From Pseudomonadota bacterium (GTDB lineage Bacteria; Pseudomonadota; Gammaproteobacteria; Steroidobacterales; Steroidobacteraceae), in contig JAEWBG010000076.1 of NCBI GenBank assembly GCA_023391335.1, forward strand, positions 1 through 64,000: a stretch of 64,000 bases of DNA, written 5' to 3'. The notes under the pieces are model-generated. The model saw only the letters and a program-made list of their open reading frames with translations. It was not told the origin of the DNA and did no database searches. A program made the position numbers and the translations under genes. The stretch's first letter is position 1, and the number at the start of each line of letters is the position of its first letter. This document shows, in pieces, positions 26,571 through 35,430 of the stretch.

Positions 26571-27830
26571 ATGACAGGCGCTGACTCTCAAACATCCGCT
26601 GTGCAGGGATCGGCGCGCGATCGAGAGATCGTTGCAGCAAAAGTGATCGTGACGTGTCCAGGGCGAAATTTCGTCACGCTCAAAATCGAAACGCGCTCGG
26701 GTGTGTTTGGCTTGGGCGATGCGACGCTGAACGGTCGTGAACTTGCCGTCGCTTCGTACCTGCAAGATCACCTGGTGCCAAATCTGATCGGCCGCGATGC
26801 AGGCCGCATCGAAGATATCTGGCAGTTTTTCTATCGCGGCGCGTATTGGCGTCGCGGTCCGGTCACGATGACGGCCATTGCTGCCGTCGACGTCGCGCTG
26901 TGGGACATCCTCGCGAAAATGGCCAACATGCCGCTGTACCAAGTGCTCGGTGGGCGTTCCCGCGAGGGTGCCTTGGTCTACGGTCATGCAAACGGCCGCG
27001 ATATTCAGGAGACCACGGAAGAAGTGGGCCGCTACATCGAAAAAGGCTATCTCGCCGTGCGCGCACAGTGCGGCGTGCCGGGGTTGCAGAAGGCGTACGG
27101 CATATCGAATTTGAAGACGGCGTACGAACCGGCAGAAAGCGAATTGCCGCTCGAGACGGTATGGTCGACGACGAAGTATTTGAACATCGTCCCCCAGCTC
27201 TTCGAGAAACTGCGCGTCGATCACGGTCCGCAAATCGAGCTGCTCCACGACGGTCATCATCGGATGACGCCGATCGAAGCAGCGCGTCTTGGACGCGATC
27301 TGGAGCCGTATCGCTTGTTCTGGTTGGAGGACGCAACGCCTGCCGACAATCAGCGTGGTTTCGAATGGATTCGCAAACACACCGTTACGCCGCTCGCAGT
27401 CGGTGAAGTGTTCAATTCGATTTGGGACTGCAAGCACCTCGTCGAGAATCACTTGATCGACTACTTGCGTACGACCATCGTGCACGCGGGCGGCATCACC
27501 CACTTGCGTCGTATCGCCGATTTCTGTGCGATGAATCAAGTGCGCACTGGCTTCCACGGCGCGACGGACTTGTCGCCCGTTTGCATGGGTGCTGCGTTGC
27601 ACTTCGATGCATGGGTACCCAACTTTGGCATTCAGGAATACATGCAGCACGCTCCGGTCACTGCCGACGTGTTCCACAGCGACTACGTGTTCAAGAACGG
27701 TCGCCTCTTCTGCGGCGAGAACCCCGGTCACGGCGTGACCATCGATGAGAAGGCCGCCGCGAAATTCCCGTATCAACCGAAGCAGTTGCCGATTGCTCGG
27801 TTGGAAGATGGGTCGATGTGGGATTGGTAG
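26571..27830 (+). CDS. manD: D-mannonate dehydratase, enolase superfamily (ManD type)
   Basis: This enzyme dehydrates D-mannonate to 2-keto-3-deoxygluconate in the glucuronate pathway. Mg ligands D227 (LLHDGH), E253 (WLEDAT) and E279 (VGEVF) are visible. R164, Y176 and H229 are in place for catalysis, all offset by 17 from the residues I recall for the Novosphingobium ManD. It is not homologous to UxuA. ATG 26571 is 8 bases after AGGAG; ATG 26565 is too close. Length is 419 residues. It is divergent from uxaC and ends convergently with alpha-glucuronidase. Confidence 0.93.
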   Translation: MTGADSQTSAVQGSARDREIVAAKVIVTCPGRNFVTLKIETRSGVFGLGDATLNGRELAVASYLQDHLVPNLIGRDAGRIEDIWQFFYRGAYWRRGPVTMTAIAAVDVALWDILAKMANMPLYQVLGGRSREGALVYGHANGRDIQETTEEVGRYIEKGYLAVRAQCGVPGLQKAYGISNLKTAYEPAESELPLETVWSTTKYLNIVPQLFEKLRVDHGPQIELLHDGHHRMTPIEAARLGRDLEPYRLFWLEDATPADNQRGFEWIRKHTVTPLAVGEVFNSIWDCKHLVENHLIDYLRTTIVHAGGITHLRRIADFCAMNQVRTGFHGATDLSPVCMGAALHFDAWVPNFGIQEYMQHAPVTADVFHSDYVFKNGRLFCGENPGHGVTIDEKAAAKFPYQPKQLPIARLEDGSMWDW

Positions 27831-27853
27831 CGCGGCGCCGTAGGCGCGCGCGA

Positions 27854-27963
27854 CTGGAGGCTATGGGCTAGAGGCTGGAGCCAGAGTGGCTCTTCGAGCT
27901 CACGTCAGAGTAGACCTTCCGTTCTTACTTCTACCTCCAGCCTATAGTCTCCAGCCCCCAGCC
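27854..27963. repeat. GGCTGGAG/GGCTATAG unit hairpin between convergent genes
   Basis: The left arm (27854-27880) has CTGGAGGCTATGGGCTAGAG-type units. The right arm (27935-27963) carries the same 7-9 base units reversed (CTCCAGCCTATAGTCTCCAG). The pair fills the gap between two convergent genes and could fold as a long imperfect hairpin on either transcript. Confidence 0.7.
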
Positions 27964-27967
27964 TTCT

Positions 27968-30151
27968 TCAGTTTCCCGGTGCGTAGGGGAACGTGAGTGA
28001 CTCGTAGTATTCGAGTGACTTCGCGGGTGGTGCATAGCCTTGCGGCAGTGGGCGCTTAGAGAAAGATTGGAAGTAGGCGATACACGCATCGCGCCACCAC
28101 TGCGCTTCTTGTTCTTGAATTCTCAAGAACTGATCGACTTCCCAATGCCGGCGGGCATCGACGTACGGTGCGAGCGATTGCCATGTCGCGCGCATGTCGT
28201 GAACTTGCTGAACGCCTTGTGTGTAGTGCACGACCAATTCATCCCACAGCGTGCGGCCGGAGCGCATGCGTTCGTCCCAGCCGACGTGGTGAAACCAAAG
28301 TAGTAGCGCATCGGGTACTTGCTTGCGATCGGCGAACTTCGCAGCGACTGGCGGGAAGTATTGTGCGACGGCGTCACTGCCTTTCGCAGTTCGATCGAAG
28401 CCAATGCCTTGTGCATCAGCGCGGTGGTAGTACACGGCTGTCCAATCCGCTCGCGGTCCACCGGCAACCCACGGCCCGGGTCCGTAGTGATGGCCGCGGC
28501 CCATGATGTGATGCAAGCCAAGCGGCGTCATGTAGTTCACCGCTGCTTCACGCGAGCCCATCATCATTTTCACTGTCGCATCGACGAACTTGGGATCGTT
28601 GTTGAACGTCATGCGCACCCATTCGTTCGCGATGGACTGGGCATCCAATTCCGGATCCCAAGCGAGACGGCCGAACACATACCAGTTCGCTTGATCGAAT
28701 TGCGAGCCGGTCCAATTGCGATCGCTGCCGATATTGGACACGCCCGCAACTACAGTGTGTTTGTAATTGAACAGCGAGCCGTCGACGACTTTCGCGACCG
28801 TCGAACCTTTGCCGCGCGCAAACGTGTCCGAGCGCAGCGCCTCTTCGAACAACGTGCCTAAGTAGACGAGGTGAGTGGCGAAGCCGAGATATTCCTTGGT
28901 GATTTGGAACTCCATTCCGACCGACGTGTGCGGTGTTGCGCCGAAGAGTGGATGGAACGGTTCGCGCGGCTGAAAATCGAGCGGTCCGTTTTTGACTTGC
29001 AGCACGACGTTGTCGCGAAATTTCCCATCGAGCGGCACGAATTCTGTGTAGGCCTGCTTCACGCGATCGTCGGGAACTTCGTTCGAGTAAACGAACGCAC
29101 GCCAGATCACGACGCCTCCGTGCGGGGCGAGCGCATCGGCAAACATGTTTGCGCCATCCGCATGCGAGCGCTTGTAATCCTGCGGTCCAGGTTGTCCTTC
29201 GGAGTTCGCCTTGATCAGAAAGCCGCCGAAGTCAGGAACATAGCGATAGATCTCGTCGACTTTCTGCTTCCACCACTGCGCGACATTCGGATCGAGCGGA
29301 TCGGCGGTTTTCAATCCACCGATTTCGATCGGCGCACTGAATCGGGCTGTGAGGAACACGCGAATGCCATACGGGCGGAACACGTTCGCAAGGGCCGCGA
29401 CTTTCTCCAGATACATCGGCGTGAGCACAGTCGCGTTCGCATTTACATTGGTGAGCACCGTGGCGTTGATGCCGATCGATGCGTTCGCGCGCGCATAGTC
29501 CGTGTAGCGAGGATCGAGATAGTCCGGCAGCTTGTGCCAGTCCCACAGCGACTGTCCTGCATAGCCGCGCTCGACGTAGCGATTCAGGTTGTCCCAGTGA
29601 TTGAGCATGCGCAGCTCAACCTTGGGTGCCGAACGAATGTTGAGGGTCGCAAGCGGCTGTTCGGTCTGTATGAGTCGCAGCAGATGAAACGCGCCGTAGA
29701 GCACCCCGACGTCTTCGTTGCCCGCAATGACGATGACGTGCAATCCGTTCGCGACGCGGTTCTCGATGACATAGCCCTCGCGACCGAGAGCGCGCAGATC
29801 CAGTTTCAGGGCTCGGATCGCGGTCGAATTTGTCGGTGTGCCGAGTACGATCGCGCCATCGCGAATTCGATCGGTGACTTCGACGCCGGTGCCGAGCAAA
29901 CCGGACAAGCCTCGGACTAGCTCATCGCGCGCTGCGGCCAAGGTCGGGGAGGGATTCGTGACTGCGATACTCGACAACGCCTCTTTATATGTGTGCGCTG
30001 TGTCGCTTTGGAGTGGACGGTAGCGTACCCACAAGTCGCAACCGTCTTCGCCGGGTAATGCGGCAGACGCATGGGCGAACCCAACCCACATAAATAATAG
30101 AAGAGTGGCTACTCGCCCGAATCGATGTTGCAGTCGTGCACCCAAGTACAT
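27968..30151 (-). CDS. Alpha-glucuronidase, GH67
   Basis: This 727-residue enzyme removes 4-O-methyl-glucuronic acid from the non-reducing end of xylo-oligosaccharides. A signal peptide (LLLFMWVGFAHASA) suggests a periplasmic location. GH67 signatures include GHHYGPGPWV near the C-terminus, NHWDNLNRYVERGYAG, FGGFLIKANSEGQPGPQDY, which holds a likely catalytic Glu, and VGMEFQITKEYLG. Length matches the family. It is divergent from a LacI regulator. Paired CCTGACC/GGTCAGG sites lie between the two, linking it to the FadR-type regulon. Confidence 0.95.
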   Translation of the reverse strand: MYLGARLQHRFGRVATLLLFMWVGFAHASAALPGEDGCDLWVRYRPLQSDTAHTYKEALSSIAVTNPSPTLAAARDELVRGLSGLLGTGVEVTDRIRDGAIVLGTPTNSTAIRALKLDLRALGREGYVIENRVANGLHVIVIAGNEDVGVLYGAFHLLRLIQTEQPLATLNIRSAPKVELRMLNHWDNLNRYVERGYAGQSLWDWHKLPDYLDPRYTDYARANASIGINATVLTNVNANATVLTPMYLEKVAALANVFRPYGIRVFLTARFSAPIEIGGLKTADPLDPNVAQWWKQKVDEIYRYVPDFGGFLIKANSEGQPGPQDYKRSHADGANMFADALAPHGGVVIWRAFVYSNEVPDDRVKQAYTEFVPLDGKFRDNVVLQVKNGPLDFQPREPFHPLFGATPHTSVGMEFQITKEYLGFATHLVYLGTLFEEALRSDTFARGKGSTVAKVVDGSLFNYKHTVVAGVSNIGSDRNWTGSQFDQANWYVFGRLAWDPELDAQSIANEWVRMTFNNDPKFVDATVKMMMGSREAAVNYMTPLGLHHIMGRGHHYGPGPWVAGGPRADWTAVYYHRADAQGIGFDRTAKGSDAVAQYFPPVAAKFADRKQVPDALLLWFHHVGWDERMRSGRTLWDELVVHYTQGVQQVHDMRATWQSLAPYVDARRHWEVDQFLRIQEQEAQWWRDACIAYFQSFSKRPLPQGYAPPAKSLEYYESLTFPYAPGN

Positions 30152-30177
30152 TCGATCGCTCGCCGTCGAAAAATGGG

Positions 30178-30237
30178 CGGCAACGGTAGCATGCTTTGTC
30201 CTGACCGCCAGCCGGGTCCCCGATAAGTTTGGTCAGG
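30178..30237. promoter_or_regulatory. Operator cluster in the alpha-glucuronidase promoter
   Basis: Two signals lie here. CCTGACC (30200-30206) and its inverse GGTCAGG (30231-30237) repeat the half-sites found near 22.1 kb, with a wider gap. TGCTACCGTTGCCG on the minus strand (30178-30191) matches 8 of 10 fixed positions of the LacI-type xyl-box form TGNTANCGNTANCA. Confidence 0.5.
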
Positions 30238-30344
30238 CCGCGTAGCGGTGTCGCCGCGTGCAGCCTTGTTGTAGGATCGCCGCCTTATAACCAAAACGAA
30301 GCATCTGTCCGCAGCGCAAGGCAGTGTGCTGAAGAGGTCTTCAC

Positions 30345-31397
30345 GTGCAGAAGTCACGGCGCCGCAAAGGCAGTGCAGTCACCATTCACGAGGTCGCGCG
30401 ACAAGCGGGCGTGTCCCCGATGACCGTTTCGCGAGTCATGAACGGCCGCAGCAATGTGCGCGGCGCCACTCGCGAAATCGTCATGCGGGCGGTGCGTGAA
30501 CTCAATTACACGCCCAATGCCGCGGCGCGCTTGCTCGCCGGTGCCGAAGGCACGCGCATTGCGTTGATCTATTCGAATCCCAGTACCGCCTATTTGAGCG
30601 AGTTGCTCGTCGGCGCACTGGATGGCGCAAGCCGCACTGCCGCGCAACTCATGTTGGATCGCTGGGATAACTTGAAACCGGCCGCTGAGCGCGCGGCGGC
30701 TCGCAAGCTGGCTGAAACCGTAAGTGGTGTGATCTTGCCCCCGCCGCTGTGCGAGTCGAAGGTCATCGTGTCGGAGCTGACCAACGCAGGTATCCCGGTC
30801 GTGGCGGTTGCAACGGGCCGATTCTCCAATGACTTTTCGTGCGTGCGCGTCGATGACTATCAAGCGACGTGCGAGATCACCCAGCACCTGCTGGAGGCTG
30901 GTCACACTCGCATTGGGTTCATCAAAGGTCATCCGAATCAAACGGCCAGCGCGCGGCGCTTTGCTGGGTTTCAATCGGCGCTCGAGCAAGCGGGCGTTCC
31001 GCTTCACGAGGAACTCGTTCAACAGGGCTACTTCACCTACCGCTCAGGACTTGAAGCTGCGGAAAAGCTGCTCAATCGCAAACGCCCGCCGACCGCAATC
31101 GTCGCCAGCAACGACGATATGGCGGCAGCTGCGATCTCGGTTGCTCATCGACGCGGCTTGGACGTGCCGCGCGATCTTTCGGTGGTGGGATTCGACGACA
31201 CATCGATTGCAATGACGGTGTGGCCGGAGCTCACCACGATTCGTCAGCCCATCGCGGCCATGGCGGGCGCGGCCATCGACCTGCTGCTGCAAGCCATCCG
31301 CAATCGCAAAGAAGGCCGTCCCGTGGTCGCCGTCGACCATGTCGTCGAGCACACGCTGGTGAAGCGCGATTCGGTGGCCCCGCCGCGCAAAAGCTAA
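30345..31397 (+). CDS. LacI-family transcriptional regulator
   Basis: This 350-residue repressor has an N-terminal LacI helix-turn-helix (TIHEVARQAGVSPMTVSRVM, residues about 13-32) with the hinge YTPNAAARLLAG. A periplasmic-binding-like sensor follows, including GFDDTSIAMTVWPELTTIRQP. It starts at GTG 30345, with AGAGG about 8 bases upstream. It is divergent from GH67. Two xyl-box-like sites in the window could be its targets, which would make it a XylR-like regulator, but other LacI genes may exist outside the window. Confidence 0.9.
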   Translation: MQKSRRRKGSAVTIHEVARQAGVSPMTVSRVMNGRSNVRGATREIVMRAVRELNYTPNAAARLLAGAEGTRIALIYSNPSTAYLSELLVGALDGASRTAAQLMLDRWDNLKPAAERAAARKLAETVSGVILPPPLCESKVIVSELTNAGIPVVAVATGRFSNDFSCVRVDDYQATCEITQHLLEAGHTRIGFIKGHPNQTASARRFAGFQSALEQAGVPLHEELVQQGYFTYRSGLEAAEKLLNRKRPPTAIVASNDDMAAAAISVAHRRGLDVPRDLSVVGFDDTSIAMTVWPELTTIRQPIAAMAGAAIDLLLQAIRNRKEGRPVVAVDHVVEHTLVKRDSVAPPRKS

Positions 31398-31517
31398 GAG
31401 TCGGACGCAACACAAAGAACGCAAAAACAAATGCGTGCGCACACAGGGATCCGCCCGGCAAATCTGCAGCGCCTGTCGTGTTTTTTATAACCTTTGCGCG
31501 CCTTGTGTTTCGTCTCA
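31396..31517. repeat. Inverted repeat, GTCGGACGCAACACAAAG type
   Basis: The arm at 31396-31423, which begins inside the regulator stop codon region, pairs imperfectly with 31491-31517. The left arm is nearly the same as 23139-23165 and as the reverse of 93-115. Confidence 0.7.
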
Positions 31518-31595
31518 TCCAATATCAGAAGAGGCACTTCTGCCGCACGCAGACGGCGTGTAACCTCGCTCACCCGCTTCCACGCTGGATGATCC

Positions 31596-32726
31596 ATGCA
31601 CGAGTTACTTCCCGACGATTGGCAACATGCGCTGCTGTTAGGTCGGTTGTTGCTGGATGACGGGCCGACGCCCGTTCTGGTCGATCACGGTCGAGTCATC
31701 GACGTGTCGAGTTTTGCGGCGACCACATCTGAATTTCTCACCCGATGGCGCGGCGAGATTCCGCGAGGGCGCGAACTGGGTTCGCTGCAGGATCTGAAAT
31801 TCGCTCGAGAGTGGGAAGGGCGCGCAACGCTGCTCTCGCCGTTCGATTTGCAATGCATCAAGGCGAGCGGCGTCACATTTGCGATCTCTGCCGTTGAGCG
31901 CGTGATCGAAGAGCGTGCACGCGGAGATGCCGCCAAAGCGCAAAGCGTGCGCGATAGCTTGCGCGAGCGAGTCGGCGCCGACATTCGCTCGGTGAAGCCG
32001 GGGTCGAAAGAGGCCGAGCGCTTGAAGAGTGCCTTGATCGCCGATGGTCTGTGGTCGCAGTACTTGGAAGTCGCCATCGGTCCCTACGCCGAAATCTTCA
32101 CCAAGTCTCCGGTGCTTTCGACCGTCGGCTGGGGAGCCTGGATTGGCGTGCGCGCCGACTCGAGCTGGAACAATCCTGAACCGGAAGTCGTCCTCGCATG
32201 CGATCGCGAAGGACGCATCCTGGGCGCTGCGTTAGGTAACGATGTGAATCTGCGCGACATCGAAGGTCGCAGTGCGCTGCTGCTCGGCAAAGCCAAAGAC
32301 AACAACGCCTCATGCGCAATCGGCCCGTTCATTCGTTTGTTCGATGACGCATTCACCTTGGACGACGTGCGTCGCGCTGTGGTCCGCTTGGATGTGCTCG
32401 GCGAGGATGGATTCAAACTGGAAGGCGAGAGCTCGATGTCGATGATCAGCCGCGATCCGACTGAGCTCGTCGGGCAAACAATCGGCGCCGATCACCAATA
32501 CCCGGATGGTTTCGCGTTATTTCTCGGCACGATGTTCGCGCCAGTGGTGGATCGCGGCGGCAAGGGACTCGGGTTCACGCACAAACTCAACGACATCGTG
32601 CGCGTGTCCTCGCCGCGTTTGGGCCAACTCGAGAACAAAGTCACCACGTGCGATCGCGCCCCACGTTGGGAGATCGGCATCAACGAATACATGCGCAATC
32701 TGGCCCGCCGCGGGTTACTCGCTTAA
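31596..32726 (+). CDS. XylX-like 2-keto-3-deoxypentonate dehydratase (FAH family)
   Basis: This 376-residue member of the fumarylacetoacetate hydrolase family resembles Caulobacter XylX, which converts 2-keto-3-deoxy-D-xylonate to alpha-ketoglutarate semialdehyde. Conserved parts include TVGWGAWIGVRADSSWNNPEPEVVL, where Glu and Asp residues would bind Mg, LGNDVNLRDIEGRSALLLGKAKDNNAS, and FLGTMFAP. No signal peptide. It precedes uxuB by 8 bases and is likely cotranscribed with it. With the lactonase, dehydratase and dehydrogenase at 13-17 kb and the aldehyde dehydrogenase at 35 kb it completes an oxidative xylose route. Confidence 0.82.
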   Translation: MHELLPDDWQHALLLGRLLLDDGPTPVLVDHGRVIDVSSFAATTSEFLTRWRGEIPRGRELGSLQDLKFAREWEGRATLLSPFDLQCIKASGVTFAISAVERVIEERARGDAAKAQSVRDSLRERVGADIRSVKPGSKEAERLKSALIADGLWSQYLEVAIGPYAEIFTKSPVLSTVGWGAWIGVRADSSWNNPEPEVVLACDREGRILGAALGNDVNLRDIEGRSALLLGKAKDNNASCAIGPFIRLFDDAFTLDDVRRAVVRLDVLGEDGFKLEGESSMSMISRDPTELVGQTIGADHQYPDGFALFLGTMFAPVVDRGGKGLGFTHKLNDIVRVSSPRLGQLENKVTTCDRAPRWEIGINEYMRNLARRGLLA

Positions 32727-32734
32727 GACGATTC

Positions 32735-34177
32735 ATGCAAAAGCAACTGAACGATTCCACGCTCGCATCGTTACCCGCGAGCATCCTGCGTCCCAAATAC
32801 GACCGTTCGAAGACGACGATTGGAATCACGCACATCGGTCCGGGCGCATTTCACCGTGCTCATCAAGCGGTGTACTTCGACTCGCTGCTGGAGCGCGATC
32901 CGCGCTGGGCGATATCCGAAATTGCGTTACGCACTGCTGGCGTACGCGACGCACTTGCACCTCAAGACGGTCTGTATTCGCTTGCCGAACTGAGCGCGGA
33001 AGGCACGATTCGCGTCATAGGTGCGATTCGCGAGTTGTTGGTCGGCAGCGAACAAATGGATGCAGCGTTTGCGCGGCTGTGTGCGCCGGAAACCAAGATC
33101 GTGACGCTTACGGTGACAGAGAAGGGCTACTGCCTCGATGCACAAGGCAAGTTGCAGATGTCTCATCCGGACATCGAACACGATGTGAAATCGCCACGCA
33201 CGCCGGTGAGTACCGTCGGATGGCTGGTGGAAGCGCTGCGCCGCCGGCGCGCCCAAGGCATTGCACCCTTCATCGTGATGAGTTGCGACAACTTGATGGA
33301 CAACGGCAACGCCTTACGCGGAGCGATGATCGAATACGCACAAGCGCTCGAACCCGCTCTCGCCCGTTTCATCGAATCCGACATCGTCTGTCCGCGCACC
33401 ATGGTCGATAGCATTACGCCGGCAACCGACGACGCACTCCGCGCTCGGGTTAACGAAGCACTCGGCGTTAAGGATGCCTGGCCGGTACAGCGCGAAGCCT
33501 TCACTCAATGGGTCATCGAAGATTCGCTAGCGCTTAAGGGTGTGGATCTCGCGTCCGTTGGCGTCACGCTCGCGAAAGATGTCAGCGTCTACGATCGGGC
33601 AAAACTGCGTCTCGTCAACGGCGCCCATTCGACGCTCGCCTATCTCGGTTCATTGCGTGGGCGCGAGACTGTGTTCGATGCGATCAACGATGTACCACTC
33701 GCGCGCTTCGTGGAAAAACTCATGCGCGAAGACTTAGGACCCAGCCTCGGCAATCCTCAGGGGCTCGATGTAAAGCGATACATCGATGCAATCATCGAAC
33801 GCTATCGCAATCCCGCCGTGCGTCATTTGCTGGCGCAGATTGCATGGGATGGGACGAAGAAATTGCCGGTGCGCATCATCGCGACCACGCTGCAGCTCGT
33901 CGGTGAAAAGAAAGACGTGCGCCGGCTCGCATGGCCGATCGCGGCCTGGATGCGTTTCGTGGTGCGCCAGGCCAAAGCAGGCGTGGCGATCGTCGATCCG
34001 GAAGGCACACGGCTCGCCGCAATCGGAGCGGCGTGTGTGGGCGAGTTCGATCAAGACCTGCAGAAGTTTTCGGCAATCGAAACGGTTTTTCCGCCTGCCT
34101 TGCTTCAGAACGCAGAGTATCGCGCGGCGCTTCGCGATGCCTACACCGCGCTCGCGAACCCAAACGCGTTGCCCTGA
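32735..34177 (+). CDS. uxuB: Fructuronate reductase (mannitol dehydrogenase family)
   Basis: This NAD-dependent polyol/mannonate oxidoreductase of 480 residues would reduce D-fructuronate to D-mannonate between UxaC and ManD. Family marks are the nucleotide-binding start THIGPGAFHRAHQAVYFD, SCDNLMDNGNALRG, the catalytic-region KLRLVNGAHSTLAYLGSLRG and FPVDSITPA-like VDSITPATDD. ATG 32735 lies 8 bases after the XylX-like gene; the longer frame from 32648 would overlap it. The same family includes mannitol and altronate dehydrogenases, but the genomic context favours fructuronate. Confidence 0.9.
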   Translation: MQKQLNDSTLASLPASILRPKYDRSKTTIGITHIGPGAFHRAHQAVYFDSLLERDPRWAISEIALRTAGVRDALAPQDGLYSLAELSAEGTIRVIGAIRELLVGSEQMDAAFARLCAPETKIVTLTVTEKGYCLDAQGKLQMSHPDIEHDVKSPRTPVSTVGWLVEALRRRRAQGIAPFIVMSCDNLMDNGNALRGAMIEYAQALEPALARFIESDIVCPRTMVDSITPATDDALRARVNEALGVKDAWPVQREAFTQWVIEDSLALKGVDLASVGVTLAKDVSVYDRAKLRLVNGAHSTLAYLGSLRGRETVFDAINDVPLARFVEKLMREDLGPSLGNPQGLDVKRYIDAIIERYRNPAVRHLLAQIAWDGTKKLPVRIIATTLQLVGEKKDVRRLAWPIAAWMRFVVRQAKAGVAIVDPEGTRLAAIGAACVGEFDQDLQKFSAIETVFPPALLQNAEYRAALRDAYTALANPNALP

Positions 34178-34268
34178 AGGCTTCCTGGCTCACGCCGTGA
34201 GCCTGCTTCTTGATGCCTGCCTGCCGACATAGTCGGCTTGCTTCTGCTCCGACGCGTGCGCAGTCTTT

Positions 34269-35255
34269 CTAGCGTCGCGAGGCAGCTCGTTCGCGCGGCG
34301 AGTCGTCCTTCAGATTCACGCCGTACATCGTCGATGCCGTCATTTGCAGTGCTCGCAGCACCTTCTTCGCGGCGGGAGAGAGCAGTCGGTCGGACCGCGT
34401 GATCAGTCCGAACGCGTCCATTTCGCAAGGCAATTCGATCGGCAGCACTGCGGCCATTCCGTTGTCGGCGTAATAGCGCGCGATGTCACTTGCGACCACC
34501 GCGAGGAAATCGCTCGATTGCAGCATCTTGATGATGAACAGGAGCGATGAGCTGTCGACGACGACGGACGGCCGTTCTACGCCGGCATCCAAGAACATCT
34601 TGTCGAACGGATAGCGCAGCACACTGCCTTCCGGTGGCATGACCCACTCCGCTTTCGACAGCGTTTCGAGCGTCAGGTCGGGACGCTGCAGTAGCGGATG
34701 GCCGGGCCGAACGATGGCGCACACGGGTTCATAGCCGAGTCGTTGGTAGGTCAAGTGCGTCGTGTCGGAGCCTTCCAGGAGTCGTCCGACGATCATGTCG
34801 AGATCCGCGCGATTCAATCGATCGAGCAACACGTCGCTGGTCTCGACCTGCACCGACACATGCAGATGCGGCTGTTCCTTCTTCACCAGCGCAATCGCTT
34901 TCGGCAATAACGTGAGCCCCGGAGAGGTGACCGCGCCCACGCCCACCTTTCCATAACGTCCGCCTCGCAATGCTTCGAGTTCTTCACCTGCTTCCTCGAG
35001 CGTCGTCAGCACCATCCGCGCGTGTCGGATGAGCGAGTCGCCGTACCACGTGGGACGCATGCCACGCGAATGGCGCTCGAACAGCTCCACGCCGAGCATG
35101 TCTTCCAAATCTTTCAACAGCTTCGAGGCGCCTGGCTGCGCCATGCGAAGAATCTCGGAGGCGCGGTGAATGTTGCCTTCGTCCGCAAGCGCGACGAGCA
35201 ACAACAATTGACGTGGCTTCAGGCGAGCGCGCAAATACCAGGGCAGTGTCGACAT
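34269..35255 (-). CDS. LysR-family regulator (GbpR-like)
   Basis: This 328-residue protein has an N-terminal LysR winged helix (LLLLVALADEGNIHRASEILRMAQPGASKLLKDLE) and a substrate-binding domain. It resembles GbpR, a regulator of galactose/arabinose uptake in agrobacteria, in the extended N-terminus LPWYLRARLKPRQ. It is divergent from the semialdehyde dehydrogenase-GguC-ABC importer operon, which it most likely controls. Candidate sites lie at 35297-35341. Confidence 0.87.
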   Translation of the reverse strand: MSTLPWYLRARLKPRQLLLLVALADEGNIHRASEILRMAQPGASKLLKDLEDMLGVELFERHSRGMRPTWYGDSLIRHARMVLTTLEEAGEELEALRGGRYGKVGVGAVTSPGLTLLPKAIALVKKEQPHLHVSVQVETSDVLLDRLNRADLDMIVGRLLEGSDTTHLTYQRLGYEPVCAIVRPGHPLLQRPDLTLETLSKAEWVMPPEGSVLRYPFDKMFLDAGVERPSVVVDSSSLLFIIKMLQSSDFLAVVASDIARYYADNGMAAVLPIELPCEMDAFGLITRSDRLLSPAAKKVLRALQMTASTMYGVNLKDDSPRERAASRR

Positions 35256-35296
35256 GTAGTTCTCACCGAGGGTAGACAGCCGGGCCGTTCGGGTCG

Positions 35297-35341
35297 ATTA
35301 TCGATAATGGTTTCCGTATTCAATTTGCGGTAAACCGTATT
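35297..35341. promoter_or_regulatory. LysR-regulated divergent promoter sites
   Basis: ATTATCGATAAT (35297-35308) is a perfect 12-base palindrome. CCGTATT occurs at 35314-35320 and again at 35335-35341, a 21-base pitch equal to two helical turns. This is a plausible LysR recognition and activation pair upstream of the operon starting at 35431. Confidence 0.5.
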
Positions 35342-35430
35342 TGTTTGCAATCACTTTGCGCATCGAGAATCGCCGACCATCTTCGGAAAGCTGCGATTCG
35401 CGCGCTTCCTGGACGAGTAGAGGTGACGAC

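Noticed and set aside
26445..27776. 443-codon open frame antisense to mannonate dehydratase
   Set aside because: Lies wholly over a clear enolase-superfamily gene; His/Arg-rich composition is typical of an antisense shadow in GC-rich coding DNA.
28871..29920. 349-codon plus-strand frame over alpha-glucuronidase
   Set aside because: Shadow of GH67 with biased residue composition and no ribosome binding site.
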